A stretch of DNA of 64,000 nt from Mantamonas sphyraenae (GCA_026936335.1 JAPMXV010000042.1:62001-126000); one strand, 5' to 3'; shown: positions 30,986 through 41,733, counted from the first letter of the stretch. The notes: generated by a model not told the origin, from the letters alone. Translations and numbers: made by a program.

Positions 30986-33096
30986 CGACTGGAATGTGCT
31001 ACCGAGACGGATACTACGTGGGCCAACTGCACGACGTGAACGTGTGGCCGCACGGGTTTGGCGAGTTTTTGATGATGCGTGAGGGCAAGCGGCTGGACAC
31101 GGAGACGGTGTTGTCGCAGTTTGGGAGCCGATTCACAGGGTTTTGGCGAGACGGCCAACGGCATGGAATTGGCATGCTCTCGCAGATGGAGTGGGCCGAC
31201 AATAGCAACAGCGGAAACAGCAGCAACAGCAGTGGCGGCGGCGTGTCAGGAGGGAGTGGAGGGAAGCGCAACAACAAGGGAGGACGACGTGGAACCGGAG
31301 TGTCTGGAGTCATTGTGCTGCAGGTGTGGAACAGAGGCACGCTCGTGTTTGAGCAGGTGGTGAGACGCACGTCGAGCAAGGTGCAAGGGCGTTCGAGCAG
31401 CGGGCTGGGTCGCATGGGCCTGTTTTCGCCGTCGTCGTCGTCGTCGTCGTCGTCGTCGCTGTCGTCGTCGGGATCGACCACGGGGAATGGAAGCACGAGC
31501 GCTGACAGCGAGGAGCTGGCAGAAGTGGAGGCGGAGGTGCGTGTGGAGCTGATGCGGATGGAGCAGGAGATGCAGTGGGATGTGACGGGTGGGGAAGGGA
31601 GGTACATGGGCCAATTGGCACAAGGGCAACATGGGGTTGTGAGACGGCAGGGGATGGGAGCGCAAGTGTGGGCCCGTGGCCAAGCAGTGTTCTGGGGCGT
31701 ATGGGAGGCCGATGCACCTGTGCGGGGCTGGTTCAGCTTCAACAAGGGGAAACTGTTTGCGGGAACGCTGGACGCGCTGGGCAAGTTTGTGTTTGGGACG
31801 TACGTGGACGTGAGCGGAGGTGTGCAACAGGCACCGGTGTTGTACAGCGGGCTGTGGTCACGCAAGGAGGCGGTGGCCGCACGGGCAGGTGGAGAAAAGC
31901 AGAAGAAGCTGGAGGACGTGCCTGTGAGTGCCAGCGTGTTGTTGCTTCTGGACAAAGAGGTAGCTGAAGCGCGGGAAGCGAAGCAAAGCATCGAAGAGTT
32001 CTATTCGCAGCTGGCGGGCAAGCGAGGGCGATTGTACCGGCAGCGCAACCTGAACAGTGTGGACGACGACAGTGGGGCGGAGAGTGGCGACGAGAGCTCT
32101 TTGGCGAGTGGATCGCCACGACAGCGGGGAAGCAAAGGAGAGGGGAGCGAGTCGCAAGGCTCGTCGTCGTCGTCGTCGTCGTCGCCGGGGTCGAGTGGAG
32201 GCGAAGGGCGAATGCGAAGCGGGGCAATGTTGCAGCGAAGCCGCCCGATTGTACTGTCGAAGGGAATGGCAGTGGTGAAGAGCGAGCAGCGGCAGTGTGT
32301 GCATCTGCGGATGCAACAGGTGAAAGTGGATGCTACGGCAGAGGAGCAGTTGGAACGAGTGGCGCCAAAGATGACGGGTCACACGTGCATGCTGCCGATG
32401 GAACGTGGTTCGCCGCTGTTGCTTCAGCTGGAATTGAATGGACTGGAAGGGAAGGGCCGCGGGCAACGGCTGCACCAGGTGCAATCGTGCGAACAAGTGC
32501 TGTTGAACCTCCGTCACGAAAGCGTGGCATCGAGGTTGATGAGCATGCGAGGCGGGAGCGCAAGCAGGCGTGGGAGTGCAGACAGTGGGCGCACGAACCG
32601 AAGCCCAGGGAGCATGGGTGGGGTGCGTGGGAGCGGGAGACGGCGAGGACTGGACAAACTGGGCAAAGATGTGTCCAGCACAATGCGAAAGATGATTCAG
32701 GCGAGCGAGGGAACGTGGGTGCCGCTACCGCACAGCTACGAGGTGGTGAACAACGGCGGGGCAGAGAACAGCCTGTGCATAGACGTCCACCTGAACCCGT
32801 ACGAGTTGGCCACGACGCTGCCGGCGTTGGATCCGTTTGGCAAGATGCTCACGCAGTACGTACACGTGAGCCTGGCTGTGCTGATTGTGCTGGAAGGCCA
32901 GAAAGACGCCAGCTGGTGGGTTATCAGCGAAGACTTGCTTCTGGAGGTGAAGAGTGGCGGCAGTGGTGGAAGCAGCGTCGGAGGGAGCAAAGGCAGCGGG
33001 AAGCGCAAGCTGTTTTCGTTCGGATCGAAAAAGAGCAGTGGGAGCAGTGGCTCGAGCGAGTCGTTGGGAGTGTCGTTGGGGTTGCAAAGAGTGTGA
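30898..33096 (+). CDS. MORN-like repeat protein, probably the C-terminal part of the kinase-array gene
   Basis: Open frame of ~733 codons that overlaps the end of the kinase frame by ~90 bp on the same strand. Adding one G in the GGGG at 30905-30908 fuses both into a single 2659-codon frame from 24623. An ATG at 30898 would allow a separate gene, but same-strand overlap with a kinase tail is less likely. MORN-like units: DGYYVGQLHDVNVWPHGFGE, FTGFWRDGQRHGIGML, YMGQLAQGQHGVV and FAGTLDALGKFVFGTYVD. MORN repeats usually bind membranes or scaffold. Between these lie Ser-rich microsatellite linkers (TCG runs at about 31430-31470 and 32161-32190). A C-terminal region reads TWVPLPHSYEVVNNGG to ASWWVISEDLLLEVK, then a Gly/Ser/Lys tail. 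No other domain is recognised. Confidence 0.65.
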   Translation: MAWGARVTASIPLLPPRVVFGKQEQELPVTTGMCYRDGYYVGQLHDVNVWPHGFGEFLMMREGKRLDTETVLSQFGSRFTGFWRDGQRHGIGMLSQMEWADNSNSGNSSNSSGGGVSGGSGGKRNNKGGRRGTGVSGVIVLQVWNRGTLVFEQVVRRTSSKVQGRSSSGLGRMGLFSPSSSSSSSSSLSSSGSTTGNGSTSADSEELAEVEAEVRVELMRMEQEMQWDVTGGEGRYMGQLAQGQHGVVRRQGMGAQVWARGQAVFWGVWEADAPVRGWFSFNKGKLFAGTLDALGKFVFGTYVDVSGGVQQAPVLYSGLWSRKEAVAARAGGEKQKKLEDVPVSASVLLLLDKEVAEAREAKQSIEEFYSQLAGKRGRLYRQRNLNSVDDDSGAESGDESSLASGSPRQRGSKGEGSESQGSSSSSSSSPGSSGGEGRMRSGAMLQRSRPIVLSKGMAVVKSEQRQCVHLRMQQVKVDATAEEQLERVAPKMTGHTCMLPMERGSPLLLQLELNGLEGKGRGQRLHQVQSCEQVLLNLRHESVASRLMSMRGGSASRRGSADSGRTNRSPGSMGGVRGSGRRRGLDKLGKDVSSTMRKMIQASEGTWVPLPHSYEVVNNGGAENSLCIDVHLNPYELATTLPALDPFGKMLTQYVHVSLAVLIVLEGQKDASWWVISEDLLLEVKSGGSGGSSVGGSKGSGKRKLFSFGSKKSSGSSGSSESLGVSLGLQRV

Positions 33097-33148
33097 AGAT
33101 GGATGGACAGACAATGCAAAGAACGGGTCGGGTTTGGTGTTCCGAATC

Positions 33149-33182
33149 TGGCAGGCCAGGACACATTGACGCGTCTGTTGCA
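33149..33182 (+). pseudogene. Relic of a GRL 3' end
   Basis: 34 bp identical to the reverse complement of 18724-18757, which encodes the last residues of GRL2 (LAGQDTLTRLL). Here the same residues appear in an open frame without the preceding seven TM helices, 164 bp upstream of the GRL4 start. It looks like the surviving end of a deleted or converted GRL copy. The exact identity suggests a recent event. Confidence 0.6.
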
Positions 33183-33345
33183 CTCGGGTAGCAACTTGTG
33201 TGAACAAAACATGGACCGGATGGCCACGAGGCAGGTGATGGCGTGGATGGGAATGATTGTGGTTCTGCACGAGGTGACCCACAACAACCCTCTCCCTCCC
33301 TCCCCTCCCTGTTCCACAAACGCCGCTTGGGGCACACGACCGATC

Positions 33346-34897
33346 ATGGTCTTGTTGTTTGAGGATCCAACCGTGGATGAGTTTGTCCACCAGGTCCCGC
33401 TGTTGCCAACTGTGTTGAGACTTGCCGGGATGCGAAAATCAAAAGCGTCGCGATCCTACCTGCTCATCGTTCTGGGGTCAATGCTTGCTGTTTCCATCAG
33501 CCTTCCATTCACTCTCAGCGGCCAGTACGAATTTTGGCCATCCTTCCTGGTGTGGCTTCTGGGACTGGTCAATACCTACCAGACGCACTCGCTCGTCGAC
33601 ACCCTGCTGCCAGGCATGACGCACTGGCTCTACCGCACCCGCAAACGAAGCCCATTGCGCGCTGCTCTCGGCCTCCCTTGCACTCCCGCTCCGTTGGCAC
33701 CCGAAACCAGCGCGCCACAGGCGCCTTTGCAGCAAAACTGGGCGCCTGCCAACTCCACAAACACGACGTCGGCCAAAGCTCGTGTGGACAGTCACGAAGC
33801 AACCACGCTCGCCGCAGAAGGTGCTGTGGTCTCTCGTGATGAGCACGAAGGCCATGACGGTGCTGTGTTGCTGTTTGACCCGCTGTGGATGGTCCAGCGG
33901 CAGACGGAGAGTGATTTGCGCTCGACGAAGCTCGGCACGTTTGCCGTCCTCTTTCTCGGCTACAGCATGGTGATTCTAGGAAACTTTCTGATCACTGACA
34001 CGGCTTTGTTTCCGACCCTTTGGCTGGCTCTCAATGCGTACGCGTTGTTTGCTGCCGCTCACCACTTCTTTCTCTTCATTGCTTGCTGGACGGCCTGGGC
34101 GTTGCTGACCACGATGATGCGCGCCCAAATCAACTTTCTGCGCTTCGAGATGCTGGTGACAGTGCGACGGCTGCCCGCTGCCTCGCTGGACCAGCGCATT
34201 GCCTGGCATCGCGCTCTCGCCAAGATGCACACGACCATCAAAGCCAATTTGGATCTGTTCTCCCTTGGCTTCCGCTGGCAAATTGTCAGCTACGTGTCGC
34301 TGGGCGGTCTCTCTGCAGTGCTGAGCCTCCTGCTTGCACTTGTCGACTCCCATGCACAGGTGCTCGTGTACTGGAGCGGCGGCCTGCTGTTGATGGCGCT
34401 TCTGCCGCTCTTTGTGTGCGCGTGGGTGTCGAGCACTTGGCTGGACTTTCGCAACGAAGCCATACCGTACCTGACAGGGTTGGCCATCAGTGTGCCGTTG
34501 GAACAGAGCGAGGCCATGGACGGTGGCGCCTTGATGAGCTTGCAGGAAGAACAGAAACTTCATGCAGAGGAGCAACGATTGCTGCACCGTGGCAAACTGC
34601 GGGACATCGTCTCGCTGGCCACTTCTCCCACAGACCGATTCCTGCGCACACAAGCCATGCATCCCGTGTCCTGGAGAGCACGCAGAACTCGGGGATCCCT
34701 TGGTTGCCGAAAAACGGCAGATTCTGCGCGAAGAACGGCTCATGCTCTTCCACCAAATCAGCGAGGCGTATGTGGGTGTGCGTGTGTTCAACACACCCAT
34801 CACCTTTGCTCTGGTCACGCAGGCCGCGTCGCTGTCGTTCACGGGCCTGCTCATCCTCGGTGGCGAGACCGCAGTGGGCGACATCATCCGCTCGTGA
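33346..34897 (+). CDS. Seven-TM GRL-like family member 4 (apparent frameshift ~34660)
   Basis: About 516 aa, single exon, if one surplus base near 34663-34690 is ignored; the last 80 residues lie in the next frame. The start MVLLFEDPTVDEFVHQVPLL resembles copies 2 and 3. Signatures: SPLRAALGLPC, DGAVLLFDPLWMV, AQINFLRFEMLVTVRRLPAA, IAWHRALAKMHTTIKANLDL with FSLGFRW, RNEAIPYLTGLAISVPLEQS, RLMLFHQISEAYVGVRVFNT, ITFALVTQAASLSFTGLLIL. Seven hydrophobic helices fall in the same places as in GRL2. The ATG at 33346 follows a clean context; the frame is open further upstream through the GRL relic but without a good start. Confidence 0.72.
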
Positions 34898-35010
34898 GGG
34901 TTGATTGGAGAAGGGCAACCACACACCCACACACCCACACAATGTACAATGTTTCATGTCAGCTTCAGTCTGCGCCGGCGCGACCACTTTGCAAGAAAAC
35001 ACCCCCAGCC

Positions 35011-36036
35011 ATGACGACCGTCATTGAAGAAACCTCGATTTTCACCAACTTGGGCAACACGTGGTCCGGCGTGACCCAGTTCGACCAGGACATCAAGCTG
35101 GACGAGTTCCTCACGGCATGCTCAGACATTGTGAGCATCTTTGACGACATGGGAAGCACCCTGTCGCCGGTCAAGAGCGACATGAACGGCAACATCACCG
35201 TATGTTGAGCGTCTTTGGTGCCCACCCTTTCCCCTTGACGGCCTTGTATTGTTCCATGCTGTGCACTAACACCGGTGTACGCTGGCATGGCCGTTCGACT
35301 CGCGCAGAAACTGACCAACTGGATGTCCGAGACCGGCGCCGAGACCGTGTTTGCGCTTGTGCAATCTGAAATCGACGCAAAGTCCACCACCAAGAGCGGC
35401 TCGGCTACGGATGCCCTCCTGTGGCTCAAGCGGTGCGTGCGCGGATTCTTTGATTTTCCCTCTTTTGCCCTTCCCGGGGCCTGCCGCGCGTGTGTGTCCA
35501 CGTGACACTGACCCTCATCCACACCGCCCATGCCCTGCTCCTCTTTTATCTTGTATCACTGTTGTGTGGCTCGATGCGTGTCCACGTACACTACCCTCAC
35601 AGCGCCCTGTCGTTCATCCGTGTGTTCCTCAACCACGTCTCCACCCACCCCGACGAGGAGCTGACCCAGTCGGCTTCTCACGCCTACTCCGAGACTCTGT
35701 CCAAGTACCACGGCTGGGCTGTTCGCCAGGTGTTCAACGTACGTATCGTGTGCACTCTGTTGCTTCCTGCCCATTGCCTTAGGGCCACACCCCTGCCGCC
35801 CGGTCTTTACCACCCTCCCTCCTCCCTGACACGCTCCCATCACACACGCACACGCACGTGCTCCGCAGCTCGCCATGAAGGGTGTTCCCTATCGCAAGGA
35901 CTGGTTTGCCTCGGTGTCTCGCAACGACGCCGACGAGAAGCAGGTCACAGAGGACATTGTCGCCTTCCTGGCCATCTATGAGCCGTACCTGGACAACATC
36001 AACAAGTTCTACGACGACAACAGCCTGGACAAGTAA
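35011..36036 (+). CDS. GLTP: Glycolipid transfer protein (GLTP), four exons
   Basis: Model: join(35011..35199, 35308..35432, 35603..35738, 35869..36036), 205 aa. Donors are GTATGT, GTGCGT and GTACGT; acceptors end CAG and reading phase is kept. The GLTP fold is shown by FLTACSDIVSIFDDMGSTLS, VKSDMNGNITKL (the Asp, Asn and Lys that hold the sugar head group), ALLWLKRALSFIRVFLNHV (the Trp that stacks on the sugar), and KYHGWAVRQVFNLAMKGVPY (the His that binds the amide). Function: cytosolic transfer of glycosphingolipids or ceramide-1-phosphate between membranes. It begins 113 bp after the GRL4 stop. Confidence 0.95.
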
Positions 36037-36946
36037 AATGGACAAGGTTTCCGTGCTGTTGTGGTTGTTCATTCGCTGCTCGTGCTCTCGCTGCTCATGT
36101 GCAGCGTGTACGGGTCCACATTGGGCACAATCACCTCTTGTTGCATGCCCTTCTTCTGTTTGCGGCCTTCCGACCTCCTGTGTGGGTGTACGTGGGACGT
36201 CCGTATGCCCTGTCAGCCGTGAGCTCCACCCGCCTCACATGCCTCTTCTCCACTCTGCGCCCTGTCCGCCTCTGCTTCCTTTCCAACCTACCAGTGCTGG
36301 TTCACCTTTTGCGGCTCTGCCCACCTCTCTTTCCTGTTGGCCCCGTGTTGTGTTGCCCGCCGCCGCCCCGTCGTCTGTGTCAGAAAGAGCGGGAGACGCA
36401 GGATGCAGGCTTCCACCGGCCCGTTTCCGCGAGCGACTTTCCAGCCCTCGCCACACCCCACACCGGCACTCTGCACATCGACACACACACTCATGCGTCT
36501 CCAACGTCACATCTCCGGCCCCTCACGTGCACGTGCGGGTGTTTCCGGCCATCTGCAAGCCGTGCGCAACGCTACAGCCTTGGCGCTCCCTCTCCTCGGC
36601 CTTGGCCTTTGCTCCGTCCCTCCTTCCGCGCGCAACTTACAGCTCCTCGCAACGTGCTTGCACATCGCGCGTACGCTGGTCCTGCTTCGCATCACGCTCC
36701 ACAGGATCCTCCATCAGACTGGCGACAAAGCTGGCAATCGACATGTTGGCCCCCGTTCGTTTGCAGTGCCTTACGCAACGCGACCTCCGCACCCCCCATC
36801 TGGAATCCAAGTGATTGTGACCAAAGCGAAACGCATTGCCAACCACCCAACATGCATTTCCCTGTTCGTTTGCAAACCACCCTCCGCATGCCATTCCCGC
36901 ACCAGGGGTGTTTCGTCCGTGTCCCGTGTGTGTGTGCCGTGTTCCC
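36037..36946. other. 910-bp gap between convergent GLTP and TrpRS; mostly no gene
   Basis: The plus strand is pyrimidine-rich with long chance open frames that show no domain and poor composition. The only coding-like stretch is the minus-strand segment 36637-36799. The gap is the longest gene-poor interval in the window, unusual in such a compact region, so an unrecognised small or noncoding gene could sit here. Confidence 0.5.
36637..36799 (-). CDS. Possible small protein (about 54 aa), needs a one-base shift
   Basis: From an ATG at 36799 the frame reads MGGAEVALRKALQTNGG. After a one-base slip in a GGGGG run it continues NMSIASFVASLMEDPVERDA and KQDQRTRDVQARCEEL, ending in TAA at 36637-36639. 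That TAA is inside GTAAGT, a good donor, so the coding part could also splice onward. The helical, balanced composition differs from the surrounding low-complexity sequence. No family recognised. Confidence 0.25.
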
Positions 36947-38022
36947 TCACCCACTGCTCCCAAACAGAAACCTGTTCACTGCACGCATGTTCTCCTCGGC
37001 CATGGCGTTGGCTGCGTCTGCGCCATCGTCCAGAACCTGCTCCAGGTATGCCCTGTCGCCAAGCAGTCGCTCGATCTCTTGTCCCACAGGCACCACCTGC
37101 TCCACCACCAGCTGAGCCAGCGCATCCTTAAACTCCTTTGTGGATGCCTCTTCAAATGCGGCCGCCACCTGGTCCAGCTCCAGTCCCTGCATTGCTCCAT
37201 ACAGGCCTAGCAGGTTGGCCATCGCGGGCCGTTCCTCGAGATTTCCCTCCCCAATCCGCAGCGCGTCCGTCTTTGCCTTTCGGATCTTGGCCGCAATGGT
37301 GTCGGCACTGTCCGTCAGGTTTATCCTGTCGCTGTCCCTGGGATTCGACTTGCCCATTTTGCTCGTCTCGTCCCCCAGACTCATCACACGAGCGTGCTTG
37401 TTCGTCAGCGCCACAGGCTCGGGATACGCAAGTTCTTCCGGAAGCTGGGCATTGAACCCGCGTGCCACCTCCCGACTCAGTTCCAGGTGCTGCAGTTGGT
37501 CCTCGCCCACGGGCACGTGCGTGGCACGGAACAGCAAGATGTCCGCTGCCTGCAGCACAGGGTATGCAAACAGGCCCAGCGTTCCACCTGACTTGCTCTC
37601 TGATGCCTTGCTCTTGAACTGCGTCATGTTTGACAACCGTCCCAGCGGCGTGAAGCAGTTCAGCAGCCATGCAAGCTGTGAATGTCCCGCCACTCGGCTC
37701 TGTTGGTACACCACGCTCTTCTCGGGCGAGATTCCATTGGCAAGCATCGATGCTGTAATCAAGTGCACGTTGTGCTGCAGATCCTTCGGCTTAAGGCCCT
37801 TTGGCGTCGTGATCGCGTGCAGGTCCACGACGCAAAACAACACCCCTGTCCGTTCGCCTCCATTGGCCGCCTCTTCATCCTGCAACTCTCTCCATGCGTC
37901 CAACGCACCCAATTTGTTGCCAAGTGCACACTGCCCGTCGGTTGGATTCCAGAAAACACGCGTCTGCGGAACATCGCTTGCGACCTGCGAATGGCTGCCG
38001 CCCGCGGCGCAAGCTTCTTCAT
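36947..38022 (-). CDS. WARS2: Tryptophanyl-tRNA synthetase, mitochondrial type (apparent frameshift at ~37919)
   Basis: About 358 aa, single exon. The start MKKLAPRAAAIRRSQAMFRR is a typical mitochondrial presequence. The catalytic core begins RVFSGIQPTGSVH, and one added G at the GG of 37919-37920 joins it to LGNKLGALDAW, rebuilding the HIGH-like HLGN motif. Then come VLFCVVDLHAITTP, MLANGISPEKSVVYQQS (bacterial-type TrpRS), YPVLQAADILLFRATHVPVG with EDQLQHLELSRE, and the KMSKS equivalent TSKMGKSNPRDSDRI. The anticodon-binding helical domain completes it. Function: charging mitochondrial tRNA-Trp. The ATG overlaps the TGA of the upstream EF-hand gene as ATGA. Confidence 0.9.
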
Positions 38023-40128
38023 TGCGACACCTCTCGCCACACACTCAACATGTGCTCATGCAACCACTTGCCTGCTTCTTCCACCGTGAACCGTCGCAGA
38101 TCGAATCTCACCTCTGCAATCTGATCGTGGCCGTCTGCGTCCTTGCCGACCACTGTGGTCACACCGGCACTGCTTTGGCTCTCCTTGACGCGGGACAACG
38201 ACGACACGTCGTGCACCAGCACAACCCCCTTGGTCGCCGTCTCCTCGCTGAACCGAAACCCACGCACTGCCTGTGCCACGCTCTCCTCCGTGTCTCGTCC
38301 CAGCCTCTTGCTGCGCATCTCCAACAGCCATTCCTGCTCTTCTGCCGCTGCTCCAGCACTGCTTGCGCTGCCCAGCGACCCAGCCCTCGACCTTGTACGC
38401 GTTGCCTCCAACGGCTCCAGGCCACTCTCCCACATCTCCTCTTCGGGCGACACCGCTTCAAACAATTCGTCGTCGTCGCCTCCTTCCGACAAAAGCGCAC
38501 TGTGCCTGCTCAGAGACCCTTCCAGGGGTTCCAAGCCATCGTCGTCCTCATCGTCCTCGTTCCCCTCCTCATCGCTCTCCATCAGCAACAGGTCTGCGTT
38601 CATCAGCGTTCTGATTTTCGACGTCAGCTCGGGCACCAGATGCCCGTTCGATTCAAACTCGGCATATGAGATTTTGCCGTCGTTGTTCTCGTCCAGCTTG
38701 GTGAACACACTCTGAACCGTGTGCACCAGTTCCTCGTACTCCACCGCCTCGCCCATCGAGCCCATCAGGATTTGGTACAACTCCGACCGAGTGATGTGCC
38801 CGTCCCCGTCCAGGTCGTACACGGCAAAGAAAAATTTCATCAACTGGCCCGTTTCGTCCTGTTGCAGCACACTCAGCTGCCGCACAAAGTCCTTGAATGC
38901 AATTGTGCCCAAATCGTTCGGCTGCATCGCTCGGAAGATTCGTCCCACCAGCACGCTGTCGTCCACTCCAAACCATGCCATCAGCTCCACAAAGTCATCT
39001 TCACCCATTCGAGGGTCTTTCTTGCTGCTTCCCGCCGCACTGTGTGCACGAAACCGCCGCAGCAGCTTCTGAAGTTCTTCCACCGAAAACTCCGTTTTCC
39101 GTCCCAACTGCTGCAAAACCGCACGCATGCTCTGTTGCTTGCCCTTCCGCTTTCCTCCTCCTCCCTTTCGTGCCCCTCCACGCCGTGTCGTCGCCGACTT
39201 GCGCCTGCGTTGGTTGCTGCTCGACCCAGAGACGCTCTTGCGACGTGTTGCTGACGGTCGCCGAGCACTCAGCCGTCTTCGCGTTCCCCTTTGCCCACTC
39301 GCGTGTGTCTCCTCTCCCAAACCGGCCCCCGAGTCTTCACTGCGGCTGTGGCTGCGTGCGCGGCCGCCGCGAGGAGACGCGTTGCCCAGCAGCGACGATT
39401 CGGACGAGCCACGAGACAGGTGAAACACAGGCACCACTTCATCGATGCTGGGCAATCTGTTCAACGCCCTAGGGCTGCTGTTGGATCCGTCCGATGAGCT
39501 GCGTCGTCGTCGCACTCCGCCAGCCCACGGTCCGTTCCCGCCATCTTCCTGTACACTGCTGCGACGCTTGCCCTCCCTGCTGCTCAACGCATCGCCGCTG
39601 CTTTTGGACTTGACCATGCCCCGGTCGCCTATGGACATGCTGTTCGTGCCTCCGGTCGTCCGTGCCGGTGCTTTCGGCGCTGCTGGCGTTGAGCCGTTGC
39701 TGCCGCTGCTCGTGCGCCGTTTGCTCGGGTGTGCTGAACGCGAGCGTTTTGGCTTGGGTGAAGCCTGCTTCCATGTGTTTCCATCCCCTGTGCTGTACGG
39801 TTCACGCACGGACACGTCCAGGGAAACCGTGGGGCGAGCCCGCTGCTTTTCCGCCTCACCGTGAAGCAACTTGCCCAGCGGGTTGCCCGGTGCGTCGCAC
39901 AGCTCCAGAAAGATGTGCTGCCAAGCTTTGTTCTTCTTGCTCAGACTCACATACTCTTCCTGGGCACGTAGATGGAACACAAGCACATTCACCATGTCTG
40001 CATCCAGAATGTGCTCGTGTGCACGAAGGTAGGCAATCACAGCCACCTCCAGCCGCTCAAACTCGGCCAACTGCGCTTCCACTGCGCCCCCCTCCCCCCC
40101 CCGTGAGTCGTCTCTCCAATGTCAGTCA
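38019..40128 (-). CDS. EF-hand protein with long Ser/Arg-rich N-terminal region
   Basis: The uninterrupted frame begins at 40082 without an ATG. An ATG at 40128 (MTDIGETTHGGGGG) joins it if one C is removed from the C-runs at 40087-40101, giving ~702 aa. A short helical domain (FERLEVAVIAYLRAHEHILD) is followed by ~280 residues of basic, Ser-rich, phosphorylatable linker. A calcineurin-B-like EF-hand module (~340-490) follows: a degenerate hand, then DLDGDGHITRSE and DENNDGKISYAE, both with ideal Ca2+ ligands at positions 1, 3, 5 and 12. The C-terminus is acidic and ends in a compact domain (FSEETATKGVVLVHDVSSLS to EEAGKWLHEHMLSVWREVSQ). A Ca2+-sensing adaptor is likely; partner unknown. Confidence 0.75.
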
Positions 40129-40267
40129 TGGTGGTGGTCTTTCAGCGTGTGCGTGTGTGTGTGCCAAACCCACAGTGCGCTTCCAACTCTGCGTCGTCCA
40201 TTCCTTTGCACCCTATGGCGCATGCAACTCCAACTCAAATCAAACCACACAGAGCGCACAGCGGTCC

Positions 40268-41733
40268 ATGGCCGCCTCGCTTGATACCTTTCATGACCTG
40301 CTGCAAGCCGTCAGTCCGGCGATGTTCCGCATTGTTGGCGCTGCTGGCCTTCTCAATCAGCGCGCAAAAGTTCGCCGCCGCTTTTTCCTTTTGTTCCCGC
40401 TGTTGGCCAGCGTCTCCGACATCATCCTCACCAGCGTGCAGTTTGGTGTGCCAATTCTGTCGCCTCCCGCGCTCATTTGGCTGTCCATTGGTTTCAGCTA
40501 CGTCTGTTCGTGGCGAATCGTGGACGAGGCAATTCCGTCCCTGGTGCGCGTCACAGAGCTCAACAAGGTCCACTCGCCACTTCGAGAGGCCCTGAGTTTG
40601 ACATGCTATGCTCCGTCTCGCATGGAGGTGTCCAGCAATCAGCGCAAGGGCAAGGGCAAGCGAGGCTCCGTGGGAACCCGAGTCGCGCAGGCGGAAGTCA
40701 ACACAGCCTCCTCCGTGGACAGCCAGGAACTCGACACAGTGGATGTGGAGGCACACGAGAATGTCATCGTGGTTGACAGCACCCGCAAGCATGGTGCTGT
40801 GTCCACTGAGGGGTTCCAACACGATCCACTGGCCTCGTTTGCCAAAACGTTCCGGCTCTGGGGAGCCACCGGGAACATCACCCTGTGTGTGTTCATCGTT
40901 ATCGGCTACACCTTCCAATGGTTCGCAACCTATTTCTCCGCCCAGACCTTTGATGGTTTCATACAGGTCCTGGTCTTTGGCAACATCGTCGGCGGTTGGT
41001 GTCCACCTTTCTCATCTGCGGCGCCACCTCGATGTTCACTCTCCTCACAGCCATGATGCGCAGCCAAATCAACTTTCTGCGCCATGAACTTCTGTACACG
41101 GCCACCTTGCTTGACGACGCGTCTCCTGAGTTTCGGATCCGCTGGATCCAGGCGGTTGCACGGGTCCACATGCGGCTGCGCCATCAGATTGACACCTTTT
41201 CCCTCCACATGACCAATGAGGTGTTTGGCATGGCCCTGTTGGGCCTGTCTGCAGCCGTCATCTCTGTGATTCTGGTCCTATCCGAACCGGAGTCCAACTC
41301 GCTCGTCTACTGGGCCGCCGTCTTCCTCATGATGGGTGTGGTACCCCTCATGGCCACTGCTTCAGTCACCTCCATCTGGCAGAATCTCTTCTTTGAGCTC
41401 AATCTCACCGTGGGCGCAGTGGCACACGTCCGTCCATCCAGCAGGACCATCAAACCCAGCACAAACATCTCACACACAATCTCTGGCTACCATGGCACCT
41501 TTGTTGAGGAGGACGACGTTCTTGACTGGACCATGGCTCTCGACGACGCCCAAGCCACGCGTCTGCAAAACAGCATCCTTCTCCTGGGCGTCCAGGTGCA
41601 AAACAACCGCATGGGTGCTCGCTTCTTCAACACCGAGGTCACCTACCGCCTTGTGACCCAGGTGCTCTCCCTCTCCCTCACAGCCCTTATCTTTTCTGTC
41701 CAATCCGGGTTTGGCACTTCGTCGTCGTCATGA
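40268..41733 (+). CDS. Seven-TM GRL-like family member 5 (apparent frameshift at ~40996)
   Basis: About 488 aa, single exon, with one T added at the TT of 40996-40997. The start is MAASLDTFHDLLQAVSPAMF, shorter than in copies 2-4. TM1 is FLLFPLLASVSDIILTSVQF and TM2 ALIWLSIGFSYVCSWRIVDE. Then come SPLREALSLTC, a charged loop, and a third helix NITLCVFIVIGYTFQWFATY. TM4 is followed by RSQINFLRHELLYTATLLDD and RIRWIQAVARVHMRLRHQID. TM5 and TM6 (LVYWAAVFLMMGVVPLMA) precede LGVQVQNNRMGARFFNTEVT and TM7 VTYRLVTQVLSLSLTALIFS. It lacks the DGAVLLFD motif and is more divergent than copies 2-4. The start is 139 bp from the EF-hand start on the other strand. Confidence 0.7.

Noticed and set aside
36099-37115. 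338-residue plus-strand open frame
   Set aside because: Low-complexity pyrimidine-rich sequence that runs into the antisense of TrpRS; no domain, no good start context.
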